DNA of 44,623 nucleotides from Chara braunii (Eukaryota; Streptophyta; Charophyceae; Charales; Characeae), in contig BFEA01000338.1 in NCBI GenBank assembly GCA_003427395.1, positions 1,698,366 to 1,742,988 on the forward strand. The letters run 5' to 3'. Positions 33,026 to 41,761 of this stretch are shown piece after piece (position 1 is the first letter of the stretch; each line of letters begins with the position of its first letter). The notes under the pieces were generated by a model. It was not told the DNA's origin and did not search any database. It saw nothing but the letters and a program-made list of their open reading frames with translations. The translations under genes were made by a program, and so were the position numbers.

Positions 33026-33142
33026 GACGAAGTGGTGGGCAGCATTGGTAGGGATGTTAAAAGTTGTCGGTTGCGGGGTCGAAACCGGCAAGTGGCAAAT
33101 GATAACATCTTTACCTAATGCTGCTCACCGCTTCACTTCGTC
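33026..33142. repeat. Long hairpin containing a tRNA-like B-box
   Basis: GACGAAGTGGTGGGCAGCAT at 33026 onward is complementary, with small bulges, to ATGCTGCTCACCGCTTCACTTCGTC (in part) ending at 33142. Near the centre, GGTTGCGGGGTCGAAACC (33069-33086) resembles a tRNA T-arm/B-box. It could be a tRNA-derived SINE fragment or a hairpin element. I cannot draw a complete tRNA from it. Confidence 0.4.
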
Positions 33143-33356
33143 TGACGCCCTTTTGTTAAACTTTTAAGAAATGTTTGGTAAGCTATTGTTCTTGGAATGA
33201 TAACATATTGGATGATTTTTCCACCAAACCTTAGGGTAATTCGAATGTGTGCAAGGTTGACGCATCGTACAATGTTGAGTATAAATCACTATCTGATTCA
33301 GAATTAAAATTAATGTATTACAGCCATCATTGTATGGATAAATCCTCAAGACATTT

Positions 33357-33612
33357 GATTCCATTCGAAAATGTTGTTCTGTGGAATTTGGTATTATACT
33401 GAAGTCGGATACATCCTTCTTCTGACAGTCACCGTGAATATTGCATATCGGAGGTTCAAGCCCTCCCTCTCAAGTTGAACTTCCCTTTGGAAGAGACACG
33501 AAATAGATCATTGCGGAGGCTCCAAGGGACGCTTGCTTTCGAAAATGTTGTTCTGAATCTGTAGAAGATCAAATACCGAAGTTGAGTACATCCTAATTCG
33601 AACAGTCACAGT
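33357..33612. repeat. 178-bp direct duplication near the right end
   Basis: TTCGAAAATGTTGTTCTG occurs at about 33364 and 33539, followed in both by a GAAGTxG(G/A)(A/G)TACATCCT segment and ACAGTCAC. The first copy has TCGGATACATCCTT (33405-33418), a degenerate palindrome. Between the copies GGAGGTTCAAGCCCTCC (about 33449-33465) has exactly the form of a tRNA T-arm, but no full tRNA surrounds it. Confidence 0.55.
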
Positions 33613-33749
33613 TGATTGAAGGAAAGGAGAATACATCGTAATCAAATCTTTGTTATTCACATGCAGAAACTCCATTATGTATACAAGTTGGCAAGTTTGA
33701 TAAGATCCTCAGACACATACTAGTACGTATGAAAATGTACTGTTTTAAA

Positions 33750-33781
33750 AATAATGTACTATTTTAACGAATAACATGTTT
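33750..33781 (-). repeat. Right terminal inverted repeat
   Basis: It ends TTTTAACGAATAACATGTTT and is the reverse complement of 3537-3568 with one mismatch. Just inside, GTACTGTTTTAA (33738-33749) repeats part of the terminal sequence. Confidence 0.75.
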
Positions 33782-33807
33782 TGATTGATTGATTGATTGA
33801 TTGATTG
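33782..33807. repeat. (GATT)n microsatellite, right flank
   Basis: TGATTGATTG... continues into the N gap, in the same orientation as the tract at 3511-3536. Confidence 0.95.
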
Positions 33808-34517
33808 NNNNNNNNNNNNNNNNNNNNNNNNNNNNNNNNNNNNNNNNNNNNNNNNNNNNNNNNNNNNNNNNNNNNNNNNNNNNNNNNNNNNNNNNNNNNN
33901 NNNNNNNNNNNNNNNNNNNNNNNNNNNNNNNNNNNNNNNNNNNNNNNNNNNNNNNNNNNNNNNNNNNNNNNNNNNNNNNNNNNNNNNNNNNNNNNNNNNN
34001 NNNNNNNNNNNNNNNNNNNNNNNNNNNNNNNNNNNNNNNNNNNNNNNNNNNNNNNNNNNNNNNNNNNNNNNNNNNNNNNNNNNNNNNNNNNNNNNNNNNN
34101 NNNNNNNNNNNNNNNNNNNNNNNNNNNNNNNNNNNNNNNNNNNNNNNNNNNNNNNNNNNNNNNNNNNNNNNNNNNNNNNNNNNNNNNNNNNNNNNNNNNN
34201 NNNNNNNNNNNNNNNNNNNNNNNNNNNNNNNNNNNNNNNNNNNNNNNNNNNNNNNNNNNNNNNNNNNNNNNNNNNNNNNNNNNNNNNNNNNNNNNNNNNN
34301 NNNNNNNNNNNNNNNNNNNNNNNNNNNNNNNNNNNNNNNNNNNNNNNNNNNNNNNNNNNNNNNNNNNNNNNNNNNNNNNNNNNNNNNNNNNNNNNNNNNN
34401 NNNNNNNNNNNNNNNNNNNNNNNNNNNNNNNNNNNNNNNNNNNNNNNNNNNNNNNNNNNNNNNNNNNNNNNNNNNNNNNNNNNNNNNNNNNNNNNNNNNN
34501 NNNNNNNNNNNNNNNNN
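33808..34517. other. Assembly gap (710 N)
   Basis: This N run lies between a (GATT)n and a (CT)n tract. Frames spanning it are artefacts. Confidence 1.
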
Positions 34518-34571
<54 letters not shown>

Positions 34572-34576
34572 ACTCA

Positions 34577-34611
<35 letters not shown>
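34518..34611. repeat. (CT)n-(CA)n compound microsatellite
   Basis: CT repeats to about 34566, a few ACTC units, then CA repeats to 34611. The minus-strand retroelement frame dissolves into this tract (Cys-Val repeats), so the element is truncated here. Confidence 0.95.
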
Positions 34612-35685
34612 TCCATTAGCTTTCCATCGGGCTACCTTCTGCAGCTCAGAACCCACGTATCGACTTCGACACATGTCCAACACCGTAGCCTCAGTATCAA
34701 CACAACGTGAGAAGGACGGATTATCAAAGAAAAGTGTATTCAACCCATTCCTATAGACTATCAGACAACACACAAAGGTGTCCCCCATGTTATGATCCAT
34801 GGGTGAACAGACGAGTCCATTCAAACGACCACGTTGTTTAGTGACCAGATCAATGCAAGAAGTCAAAAATGACGAAAAAGTTCCAGGCGTTGTACCGAAG
34901 CAGCTTCGCAACTCTTCCAAGGAGAAGCAACTACTGGAAATCAGTGGGGCAGATGAAGACACAGAAAAGATTTTGAAAGAGTCGAGGAGTTGGCGATGTA
35001 GAAAGGAAGCAGATCGTTGCGAAGGATGAAGAACGTTTTTTGAATTTGACAAGACGTAAGGAAAGAAATTCGTATTACTGAAACGAAACGCAACGTGACC
35101 TTCCACACGCGGAAAGGAATCGTCAGAATGTGTGCAAGCGCACTTGACAGCCTCTACCCTTGCCGATCTCCGATGATTGTGTATAATATCACCAACGGTT
35201 TTGTTCCTGCACCACAAGATTCGTAAGCGACGGATAATCAAGTCCTTCCAAGCATCGGAGATAGCCAAACTACCAACAATTTTGACACAAACATTACGAA
35301 TAGCCATCTTACTCAACGCTCTGTCGTAGACAATTCGCACCACAAGCCTGTTACAAACCTGAATATTAAAACGTGCGTTCACCACTCGTGACACAATATA
35401 CCTTAAGCGGGTCCTCGTCCTTTTTTCCGTAAAACTACGAATTGCCGAATAGGAGAAAATCAATTTATCCAGATCCCACAAATATAGATTGCTTCGAGAA
35501 GAAGGATTGCAGAGCAGAAGAGCAAGAGGTTCCTTCAGTTCGAGAGAACGACTAAGAAAAGGACTAATACAATGAAAAGTAGAGTCGACCCACCTCTCAA
35601 CCATCCACGTGCTCTGCGAAGTTGACCAACACCGAACTGATAAGAGACCACGGAGGCACCATAGCACCTTCTCAAAACCTTCCAA
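34612..35685 (-). pseudogene. Penelope-like element: N-terminal part of the reverse transcriptase region
   Basis: This frame (MEGFEKVLWCLRG...) continues the GIY-YIG frame after a shift near 35685. It is Arg/Ser/Leu-rich. Near residues 294-311 it has VCSPMDHNMGDTFVCC and then IVYRNGL, resembling the D-K-N-x-G...C...Y block that precedes the RT core in Penelope-like proteins with an upstream GIY-YIG domain. The catalytic RT motifs are missing because the frame ends in the (CA)n/(CT)n tract and gap. Assignment rests on this block and on the neighbouring GIY-YIG domain. RT motifs of a sister copy are present at 39516-40000 on the other strand. Confidence 0.5.
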
Positions 35686-36384
35686 GAATCACCAAGAGAT
35701 GTACCTCCACGACATACCACAACACAACGCTGTCTTCCCTGCCGGTAACAATCATCCAGAATCCTACGTAAGCTCACACAGGACATTCCCCAGCTAAAAA
35801 CGAAAGTCACCAGTGACTTATCTTCACACACTGCATCCGATCCAATGCTCTTGCGTCTTTTTTCGCGTAGACGTTCACGTAACCCACGCCTCCTCTGCCT
35901 AGGTCGGCTAGGCTTATCCCTCACATTTAACGCTGGACAAAACCTTCGAATAAAAAACTTTTTACAAACATCGATACTTTCGATATCGCCCGCACACACA
36001 GGAATAGCGACATAATTATGAATCTCACTGCGTCTCAGCCACCGATACATTCTCTCATTGCGTCTACCCCCTTCTACTACAACAGTGTTCTGTGTGCGAA
36101 AAACATGCTCATTCCAACGAGTGCAAAGATCTCGTCCAGTTTGGCCTACATAAATATGACGACACCATGGACAAAACCAAAACATACACCAACGGACCCT
36201 CACATTTGTCTAGGTCAAACCCGTTATTAATCAGTCGACAGAGAAAATCTTTGAATTTGTAAGCCCAAGGGATCTGTTGAGACAAAATCAGGAGAATCAC
36301 CACCAGACAGAAGAAAAGATTCACAGCTCGACAGCGAAGAAATTGAGGAGAGGAGAGTTGAAGATTACCACACCATTTTGCCAA
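35685..36384 (-). pseudogene. Penelope-like element: GIY-YIG endonuclease domain
   Basis: The frame from 36203 contains CPWCRHIYVGQTGRDLCTRW: the IYVGQT half motif, the conserved Arg (residue 24) and the following R..EH are those of GIY-YIG nucleases. The end block FFIRRFCPALN matches the family C-terminus, but the usual catalytic Glu a few residues before it is not clear (VCKKFF), so activity is doubtful. Upstream residues (WAYKFKDFLCRLINNGFDLDKCEG) lie in another frame from 36384, so a frameshift occurs near 36190. In Penelope-like elements of the green lineage this nuclease lies N-terminal to the RT, as here. It nicks target DNA to prime reverse transcription. Confidence 0.7.
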
Positions 36385-36416
36385 ATTCCATAGCTGAGCC
36401 GCACTCGAGATAAACC

Positions 36417-37820
36417 CTAAGATATCGTTTCGACTCCATCAGTCTTCGCGAGGTCAGCAGAGCAATTAGAGTCATCAGGTACATCAACAGCAACCGATTC
36501 ACCAAACGCTAGAACAACTCTCTTGTTCACAATATCTTCCTTGGCACGGTCCAATGCCGTATGTGTCACCCCTTCTCTGGCACAAATAGCCAGCACCTCA
36601 TCTTTCTTCAAACCTCTTAACGTGCGCCTATTATCAAAGATAAACGCCTCCTTGTTGTTGGCCTGTGCTCCTTGATTTGCAGGTTCTTTACCTTTAGCAG
36701 ACTTCTTCACTGATCCCTTCGCCGCCTCATCGAGCTTCGAGCGAAGGCTCGTAGCTGGCGTGCGTTCTTGCCGCTCCATTTCCATCCTCGACAATGCCAT
36801 CTTCAGTCTCTCGATCTCTTGCTCAGCCTTATGTCTATTCTCAATCTCAATAGCATGTTGCTCCCTCAATGACTCAGCTTTTTGCTCAGTCACCCTTCTG
36901 TCGTTCAGTTCAAGCGCCCTCTTCTCCTTCAGCACGCTCACCTCTCGAGCGTGACATGCCGCCATACCGGCCACATGTGAAGCAGACGGGGACTTCATTA
37001 ATGTACAACGTGGTCGTACCCTAGCGTGGGTGGAAGGGGTTTCAATGACGATTCCGCCTCGTTTGTTTCCTGGTCGTAACGCCTCAGTTTTCCAATTTTC
37101 GGCGTCAGTAACCACATCATCACGTTTCTTCCTTAACAGTTGAATCTCGTTCTCCATCCTCGCCAATCTTTGCTCATCCTCCAAAATTTTTTTGCTTGAT
37201 TCCTTCTTCTCATGCGTGTACTTCTTGATAACATCGGGCGAACTCCCTCCACGGTCGCCCACTGTCCCAACAGTAAATTGCGCTTGTCTCAGGCTTTCAA
37301 CCTCCGCCTTCAATTTGTCAAGTTCCTTATTCTGACCCTTCTCGAGTAAAGCCGCGCATACGGCATCCAACCTAGCATTCATAGCCTCGTCTATCTCCTT
37401 GTGAAATTCTTCTCGTTCCTTCTTCTTTCTCTCTTTCTTCAGCTGCTCTTCCTTCTCACGCGCTGCACGCTCCTCCGCTTGTTTCTCACGATCTTTAGTT
37501 TTCTCTGCGTCGTGTCATTCCATGAACTTCGACATTTTGTCCTCTAGACATCCAAGACGTTGTTGAGTCTGATTCCATCTGTTTCCTCTACTGTACCCAT
37601 AACTTGGATTGGGATTGGAGAAAGTCTGAGCTGGAGCCACAAAAGACTGAGGTAGAGTGAGGAGGGGAGGGTTCTGGATAGGGATGATAGCGTTATTAGG
37701 ATTAAAGATAGTAGGATTGCAAGGAGGGTGTGGGCAAAACCTAGCGAAGTGGCCAGGCTGACCGCAATTGTAACACTTGCGCACAGCTTGAGACGAGGTA
37801 GAAGGGTAGTTAGAAGCCAT
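36417..37820 (-). pseudogene. Gag-like ORF1 of the Penelope-like element: CCHC zinc knuckle, coiled coil, SAP-like end
   Basis: From ATG 37820 (MASNYPSTSS) the protein has a CYNCGQPGHFARFC zinc knuckle (CX2CX4HX4C), a Pro/Asn-rich stretch, then one in-frame TGA (37515-37517). The same frame continues with a highly charged heptad-rich coiled coil (HDAEKTKDREKQAEERAARE..., ALELNDRRVTEQKAESLREQ...) and ends in a SAP-like segment (TLRGLKKDEVLAICAREG, about 40 residues before the end). Zinc knuckles in such proteins bind nucleic acid, and SAP-like motifs bind DNA. The gene precedes the GIY-YIG/RT part on the same strand and follows the ribozyme-bearing pLTR, so I assign it to the same element. A non-retroelement origin cannot be excluded. 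Confidence 0.6.
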
Positions 37821-37913
37821 AGTGTACGAATCGGTGGATAATGTTACAAAGTGATCCGAAACCACTAAGCCGTTGTATAACTCCAGCGCCGGTTACCCCG
37901 TGTGAAAAAATTG

Positions 37914-38658
37914 TTTATGAGACAACTCAGTCAATAACTCTCAGTATCCATCCCCGACGCGACAATATGACATAGGCAAGTAAGAAGACAAGAAAGAAAA
38001 GGAAAGGAAGAAGAAGAAGAAGAAGAAGAAGAAGAAGAAGAAGAACTTGAAGAAGAAGAAGAGGAAAAGCCAACACAAGATAAAAAATCTCCCGAGCGCG
38101 ACTGACTCACGTAAAATTTATCATCGAAAACGTCGAGCCAAGTCAAACCCTGGTGTAATCCTACCTGTTTCGGCTGGCCGCCACTCCAGCCATCATCAGG
38201 GATCTTTACGGTTGTCGGTACGAGACCAAACGCCCGTGACCCTTTTTATCTTGCTAAGATAAGCGTAGACAATCAATTCGCATCGTTCTACAAAAAAACG
38301 CCTTACCTTGGAAAACATAACCGCTTCAAGTATACCAACCAAGCCTATGTACCTTACCTGTGAAACAAACTTTGAGAGATAAAAATCACCGTACATCCAC
38401 CTGGGTCCAAGTTCATGAATAGAAAAGAAAAATTCAGCCCACTGCTTTTTAAGAAATTACCAGAAGGTACCCAGGATCGAAGCCCATACCGACAACTGGG
38501 CCGAAACGCCGTGATACCGACATCACTTTTTTACAACGCAGACCAAAGTTCAAAGACACTACTGTCAAAGCCCTACAGACGGGCAGCGGTTCCCCCCCCC
38601 TACATTCTACCAATAACCTACCCCATCCAGTTAAAACTGGTAGTCATTGGTCCCAAAG
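37914..38658 (-). repeat. 5' pLTR-like segment of the minus-strand Penelope-like element
   Basis: About 745 bp are an inverted copy of 39990-40695 with high identity, from TTGAGTTGTCTCAT-type sequence at one end to GGTCCCAAAG at the other. It contains a (GAA)n tract (38010-38062) and a hammerhead ribozyme. The two copies form the arms of a large inverted repeat separated by 1.3 kb. The frame starting MNRKEKFSPLLFKKLP is found in both copies only because the DNA is duplicated. Confidence 0.75.
38157..38204 (-). ncRNA. Hammerhead ribozyme (type I) in the minus-strand pLTR
   Basis: Read on the minus strand: stem I 5' arm GATCC, core CTGATGA, one bulged T, stem II GGCTGG/CCAGCC with an 8-nt loop, core GAAA, a minimal stem III (AC/GT with a 2-nt loop), then UA before the predicted cleavage site, then stem I 3' arm GGATT (4 Watson-Crick pairs and one G-U). 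The short stem III is typical of hammerheads in Penelope-like elements. All core bases are intact. The bulged base beside stem II and the very small stem III loop could reduce activity. Confidence 0.8.
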
Positions 38659-38659
38659 A

Positions 38660-39442
38660 CCCCGGGCCTAAAAATATTTTCGGCAGACCCTTGTCGGTAG
38701 TGACCGCAACTTTATGGGACGCCCTCCTTGTATTGGCAGTCCTATTTCCATCGGGCCCTGTGCCATATGCCCTCATGAGGGGCAGCCATCTTTCTGATAT
38801 GCCCCTGCAGCCGTGAGGCGCCACAAATTCGAATTCGATTTCCAACTGCGTTCTTCATGACGTGGCCGCTAGGTTGGGCTACTTGTTGCTCCGCAATCTG
38901 CCGGTGATGCTTCCAGCGGCGGCGATGGTTCCACTTTCTTGAACGACGAGGTAGGGGGGAGAGCAGGGCGAGGGAAGCAAGGACAGAGTGGTGGCGGCGG
39001 CCTATGAAACACCCGCGGACGCATCCGCGGGGCCGAGCTCGGAGGGCGGACGTATTCACGGCCGCCTCCGCGGCCTACCGGGTCCGCACCGTGAACCCGA
39101 TTTTACCAGATTTTTCCTGAATTAAATAATAGGCCAAAAAAAAAAAAAGGGGGGGCGTTGTACGGAATTTTAAGCCCTACAACCACTTTTTTTTTTTTTT
39201 GGAATCAGACTTTGTTTAGGATTTTTTTTAAATAAAAAACTAAATTTGATTTGAAGAAAATTAAAATTACAAATATAAAGAAACGCAAGATTTTTTTTCT
39301 TTTCATTTTTTATAATGAGATACATGGTCCCTGAGTTTACCTGTATTTTTTTTTAGAAATGAATATGTGTATTTTGCAGGGTTATGAGATGTTCTAAAAA
39401 AATACAGATGCAAAAATAAAAAATAAATAAAGAAAAGCGGGG

Positions 39443-39445
<3 letters not shown>
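38660..39445. other. Spacer between the two Penelope-like copies, including an RBR-related fragment
   Basis: 38880-39060 contains a degenerate copy of the coding segment at about 2930-3050 (CTCGCCCTGCTCTCCC and GGAAGCATCACCGGCAGATT in reverse complement), in opposite orientation relative to the window, with CCGCGG-rich sequence beside it as at 3120-3200. The remaining sequence, 39120-39440, is AT-rich with long A and T runs and holds no gene. Confidence 0.55.
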
Positions 39446-39475
<30 letters not shown>

Positions 39476-39506
39476 GAGTGCGTGTGTGTGTGTGTGTGTG
39501 TGTGTC
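39446..39506. repeat. (GATT)n followed by (GT)n microsatellite
   Basis: TTGATTGATT... to 39474, then GTGAGTGC and (GT)n to about 39506. It marks the 5' truncation of the plus-strand retroelement copy. Confidence 0.95.
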
Positions 39507-39515
39507 TGACCCTTT

Positions 39516-40073
39516 TTTCATGGCTTCAGGTTGGTAGACGATGTCTCTGTCTTTGTCGTGTGTGATGAGCAATCGACTGGGTCTAACGAACGAGCTGAGG
39601 GGTTGATTAAAAAAAATTCCATGAGTTACGATAGTAATTTGATTCTTGAAAGGACCAATGACGGTCAAACGTGGGACTTTGTGGGATGTGTCCTGAAGGT
39701 ATTCAAAGATACAACTGGTGTGGCTTGTTTTCCAATGCATAAAAATCAGCGGGGATGGAGAGAGGAGAAGTTGATGTTTCACAGTATACAGGACTTTGTG
39801 TCCTATTCGAGTAAGCAGCAAAAGATGGCTGTCATTGGGTCTTTTTTACATCGTGCTCGATTATTTGGTACAGTTTCAGGTATGGAGCTTCCTTTTCTGT
39901 TCACGTTGAAGGTCGAGCTTTGGCGACGTGGGTATCCAGATGTTTATTTCGATCATGCCTTGATTAATTTTTCGAGGAAATTTGCTGGGCTTTGGGACCA
40001 CTGGCTGCCAGTTTTAACTGGATGGGGTAGGTTATTGGTCGAATGTGGTGGGGGAACCGCTGCCCGTCTGTAG
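39516..40073 (+). pseudogene. Penelope-like element: 3' part of the reverse transcriptase (catalytic LVDD and thumb)
   Basis: The open frame begins in truncated sequence (FHGFRLVDDVSVF). RLVDD at 39528-39542 is the RT motif C with the two catalytic Asp. It is followed by NLILE and DFVGCVLKV (motifs D/E-like) and a thumb region rich in Penelope-like features (FHSIQDFVSYSS, GSFLHRAR). The fingers and palm motifs A and B are missing, because the copy starts at the (GATT)n(GT)n tract. The last 25 or so codons overlap the pLTR. It cannot encode a working RT. Confidence 0.65.
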
Positions 40074-40695
40074 GGCTTTGACGGTAGTGTCCTTGAACTT
40101 TGGTGTGCATTGTAAAAAAGTGATCTCGGTATCACGGCGTTTCGACCCAGTTGTCGGTATGGGCCTCGATCCTGGGTACCTTCTGGTAATTTCTTAAAAA
40201 GTAGTGGGCTGAATTTTTCTTTTCTATTCATGAACTTGGACCCAGGTGGATGTACGGTGATTTTTATCTCTCAAAGTCTGTTTTACAGGTAAGGTGCATA
40301 GGCTTGGTTGGTGTACCTGAAGCGGTTATGTTTTCCAAGGTAAGGCGTTTTTTTGTAGAACAATGCGAATTGATTGTCTACGCTTATCTTAGCAAGATAA
40401 AAAGGGTCACGGGCGCTTGGTCTCGTACCGACGACCATAAAGATCCCTGATGATGGCTGGAGTGGCGGCCAGCCGAAACAGGTAGGATTACGCCACGGTT
40501 TGACTTGGCTCGACGTTTTCGCTGATAAATTTTACGTGAGCCAGTTGCGCTCGGGAGATTTTTTATCTTGTGTTGGCGTTTCCTCTTCTTCTTCTTCTTC
40601 CTTTCCTTTTCTTTCTTGTCTTCTTACTTGCCTATGTCATATTGTTGCGTCGTGGATGGATACTGAGAGTTACTGACTGAGTTGTCTCATTAACA
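39990..40695 (+). repeat. 3' pLTR-like segment of the plus-strand Penelope-like element
   Basis: It is the inverted partner of 37914-38658. It starts at CTTTGGGACC and ends near GAGTTGTCTCATTAACAA. The (GAA)n tract of the partner appears here as TTCTTCTTC at about 40585. It carries the second hammerhead. Confidence 0.75.
40442..40489 (+). ncRNA. Hammerhead ribozyme (type I) in the plus-strand pLTR
   Basis: Stem I 40442-40446 (GATCC) pairs with 40485-40489 (GGATT). The cores are CTGATGA (40447-40453) and GAAA (40475-40478). Stem II is 40455-40460 with 40469-40474, and T40454 is bulged. Predicted cleavage is after A40484. Its sequence is identical to the minus-strand copy through the whole motif although the flanks have diverged, which fits selection for ribozyme function. 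Confidence 0.8.
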
Positions 40696-41490
40696 ACGAG
40701 GGGCGCGACAGGGTAAATCGGCCCTCGGAGGGGTGTGGCAGAAAATAACGCGAATTACAGGGGTGCCAGACAAATTTTTGCACATTTTTTTCATTTCTTT
40801 TCTTTTCTTAGTAAGCCCTGCCAACGAGGCAGGGCAGGCCGTAGTAAACAGCAGAATGCTTGGATCCTGTAGACCCAGACCCAAATCGCCCACCCAGACC
40901 CATATCGTCCACCCCCAGTTTGCAACGGGAAAACACTCTATCCCTCAAAAGGGAAACAATGGACGGCGCCCTATACTAAATTGCAACGACCTTGACAAGA
41001 TAACCCGCCCTACTACGGGTCTTAGGGACGACTGCGACCGGACCCTATTTTCTGCTGTCGGAGACCCCAAACGAACCCGTCCTAGCCAAGAAGTTGTACT
41101 GCACGACCTTACCAAGAAAAGAAAGAAAAAATGAAACCACGAAAATGGAACCCACAGAGGTTTTTTTTTTTTTTTTTTTTGTGCAGCCTCCTGGCTGCGA
41201 ATTAGGAAAAAGAGAATTAAAAAAAACAAACAATTCTATAGGATCAGCAGTTTTCTCAATTCTGTTGTCTCCCCCCCCGCCCCAAAAAAAAAAGCTCTGT
41301 TGACTCTGATTAGCAGTAAGATTATAGAGGGTAAACCGGGTAATCGGCCCGGTCTCAAACTGTTCCACATAAGTTTTCATATAGGACGCTGGGCCCTGTT
41401 CCCAGCAGCACGTGTTGCTCCCCACGAATAGATTTAACAAAAAAAAAAAAAAGAAGAAGCTTACGGCTGTTCTAATGACCTCACGGGGCT
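40696..41490. other. Non-coding sequence upstream of the small secreted-protein gene
   Basis: There are long homopolymers (T20 at about 41161-41180, C-run and A-run at 41271-41292). No frame shows a domain. The frame at 40733-41134 reads through low-complexity Lys-rich sequence and is not supported. Confidence 0.4.
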
Positions 41491-41498
41491 CTATAAGA
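41491..41498 (+). promoter_or_regulatory. TATA box candidate
   Basis: CTATAAGA lies about 270 bp before the start codon at 41762 and would place transcription near 41525. It is the only good TATA-like sequence between the homopolymer tracts and the gene. Confidence 0.4.
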
Positions 41499-41761
41499 TT
41501 GGTGATGTCACAGCCTTTCTCACTCTAAGCGGCTTGCACGTAAGCACCGTGAGGCGGTGGTGGTGTTGAGGAGAAGAGTCGCCCAGAGGAAGTGAAAAAG
41601 GGCGGGACGATTCGATCTGAAGACTGCAAGGCAACCGCTTTTGTGTAGCCGGCAGTCTCCGCTTGCTTTCTCCTTCTGTTGCTGTCTTCCTTTCTCCCTC
41701 TGAACCTATCTGCTCATTCTGCTGTGGAGAGTTGGCAGCCGGCAACGTGTCTGGAACGACC

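Larger units (their letters stand above)
3537..33781. mobile_element. Candidate giant DNA transposon (about 30.2 kb) with 32-bp terminal inverted repeats
   Basis: Seen: 3537-3568 starts AAACATGTTATTCGTTAAAA and matches the reverse complement of 33750-33781 at 31 of 32 positions. Direct-orientation (GATT)n lies outside both ends. Inside are a ParB/methylase-like/ULP gene, a DUF7869 transposase-like gene 2 kb from the right end, satellite arrays, and about 36 dispersed TTCGGATNNATCCGAA palindromes that I do not find outside. Known: inverted termini plus direct flanks are the standard signature of a cut-and-paste transposon. Inferred: the interval is one inactive element. Caveats: there is an adapter at 20382-20419, a gap at 13762-14559, and the target duplication cannot be measured inside a microsatellite. 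It could instead be a nest of smaller elements. Confidence 0.5.

Noticed and set aside
33449-33465. A tRNA gene at the T-arm-like sequence
   Set aside because: No acceptor, D or anticodon arm can be drawn around it.
33745-34756. Long open frames across 33.7-34.7 kb
   Set aside because: They span the second N gap and the (CT)n/(CA)n microsatellite.
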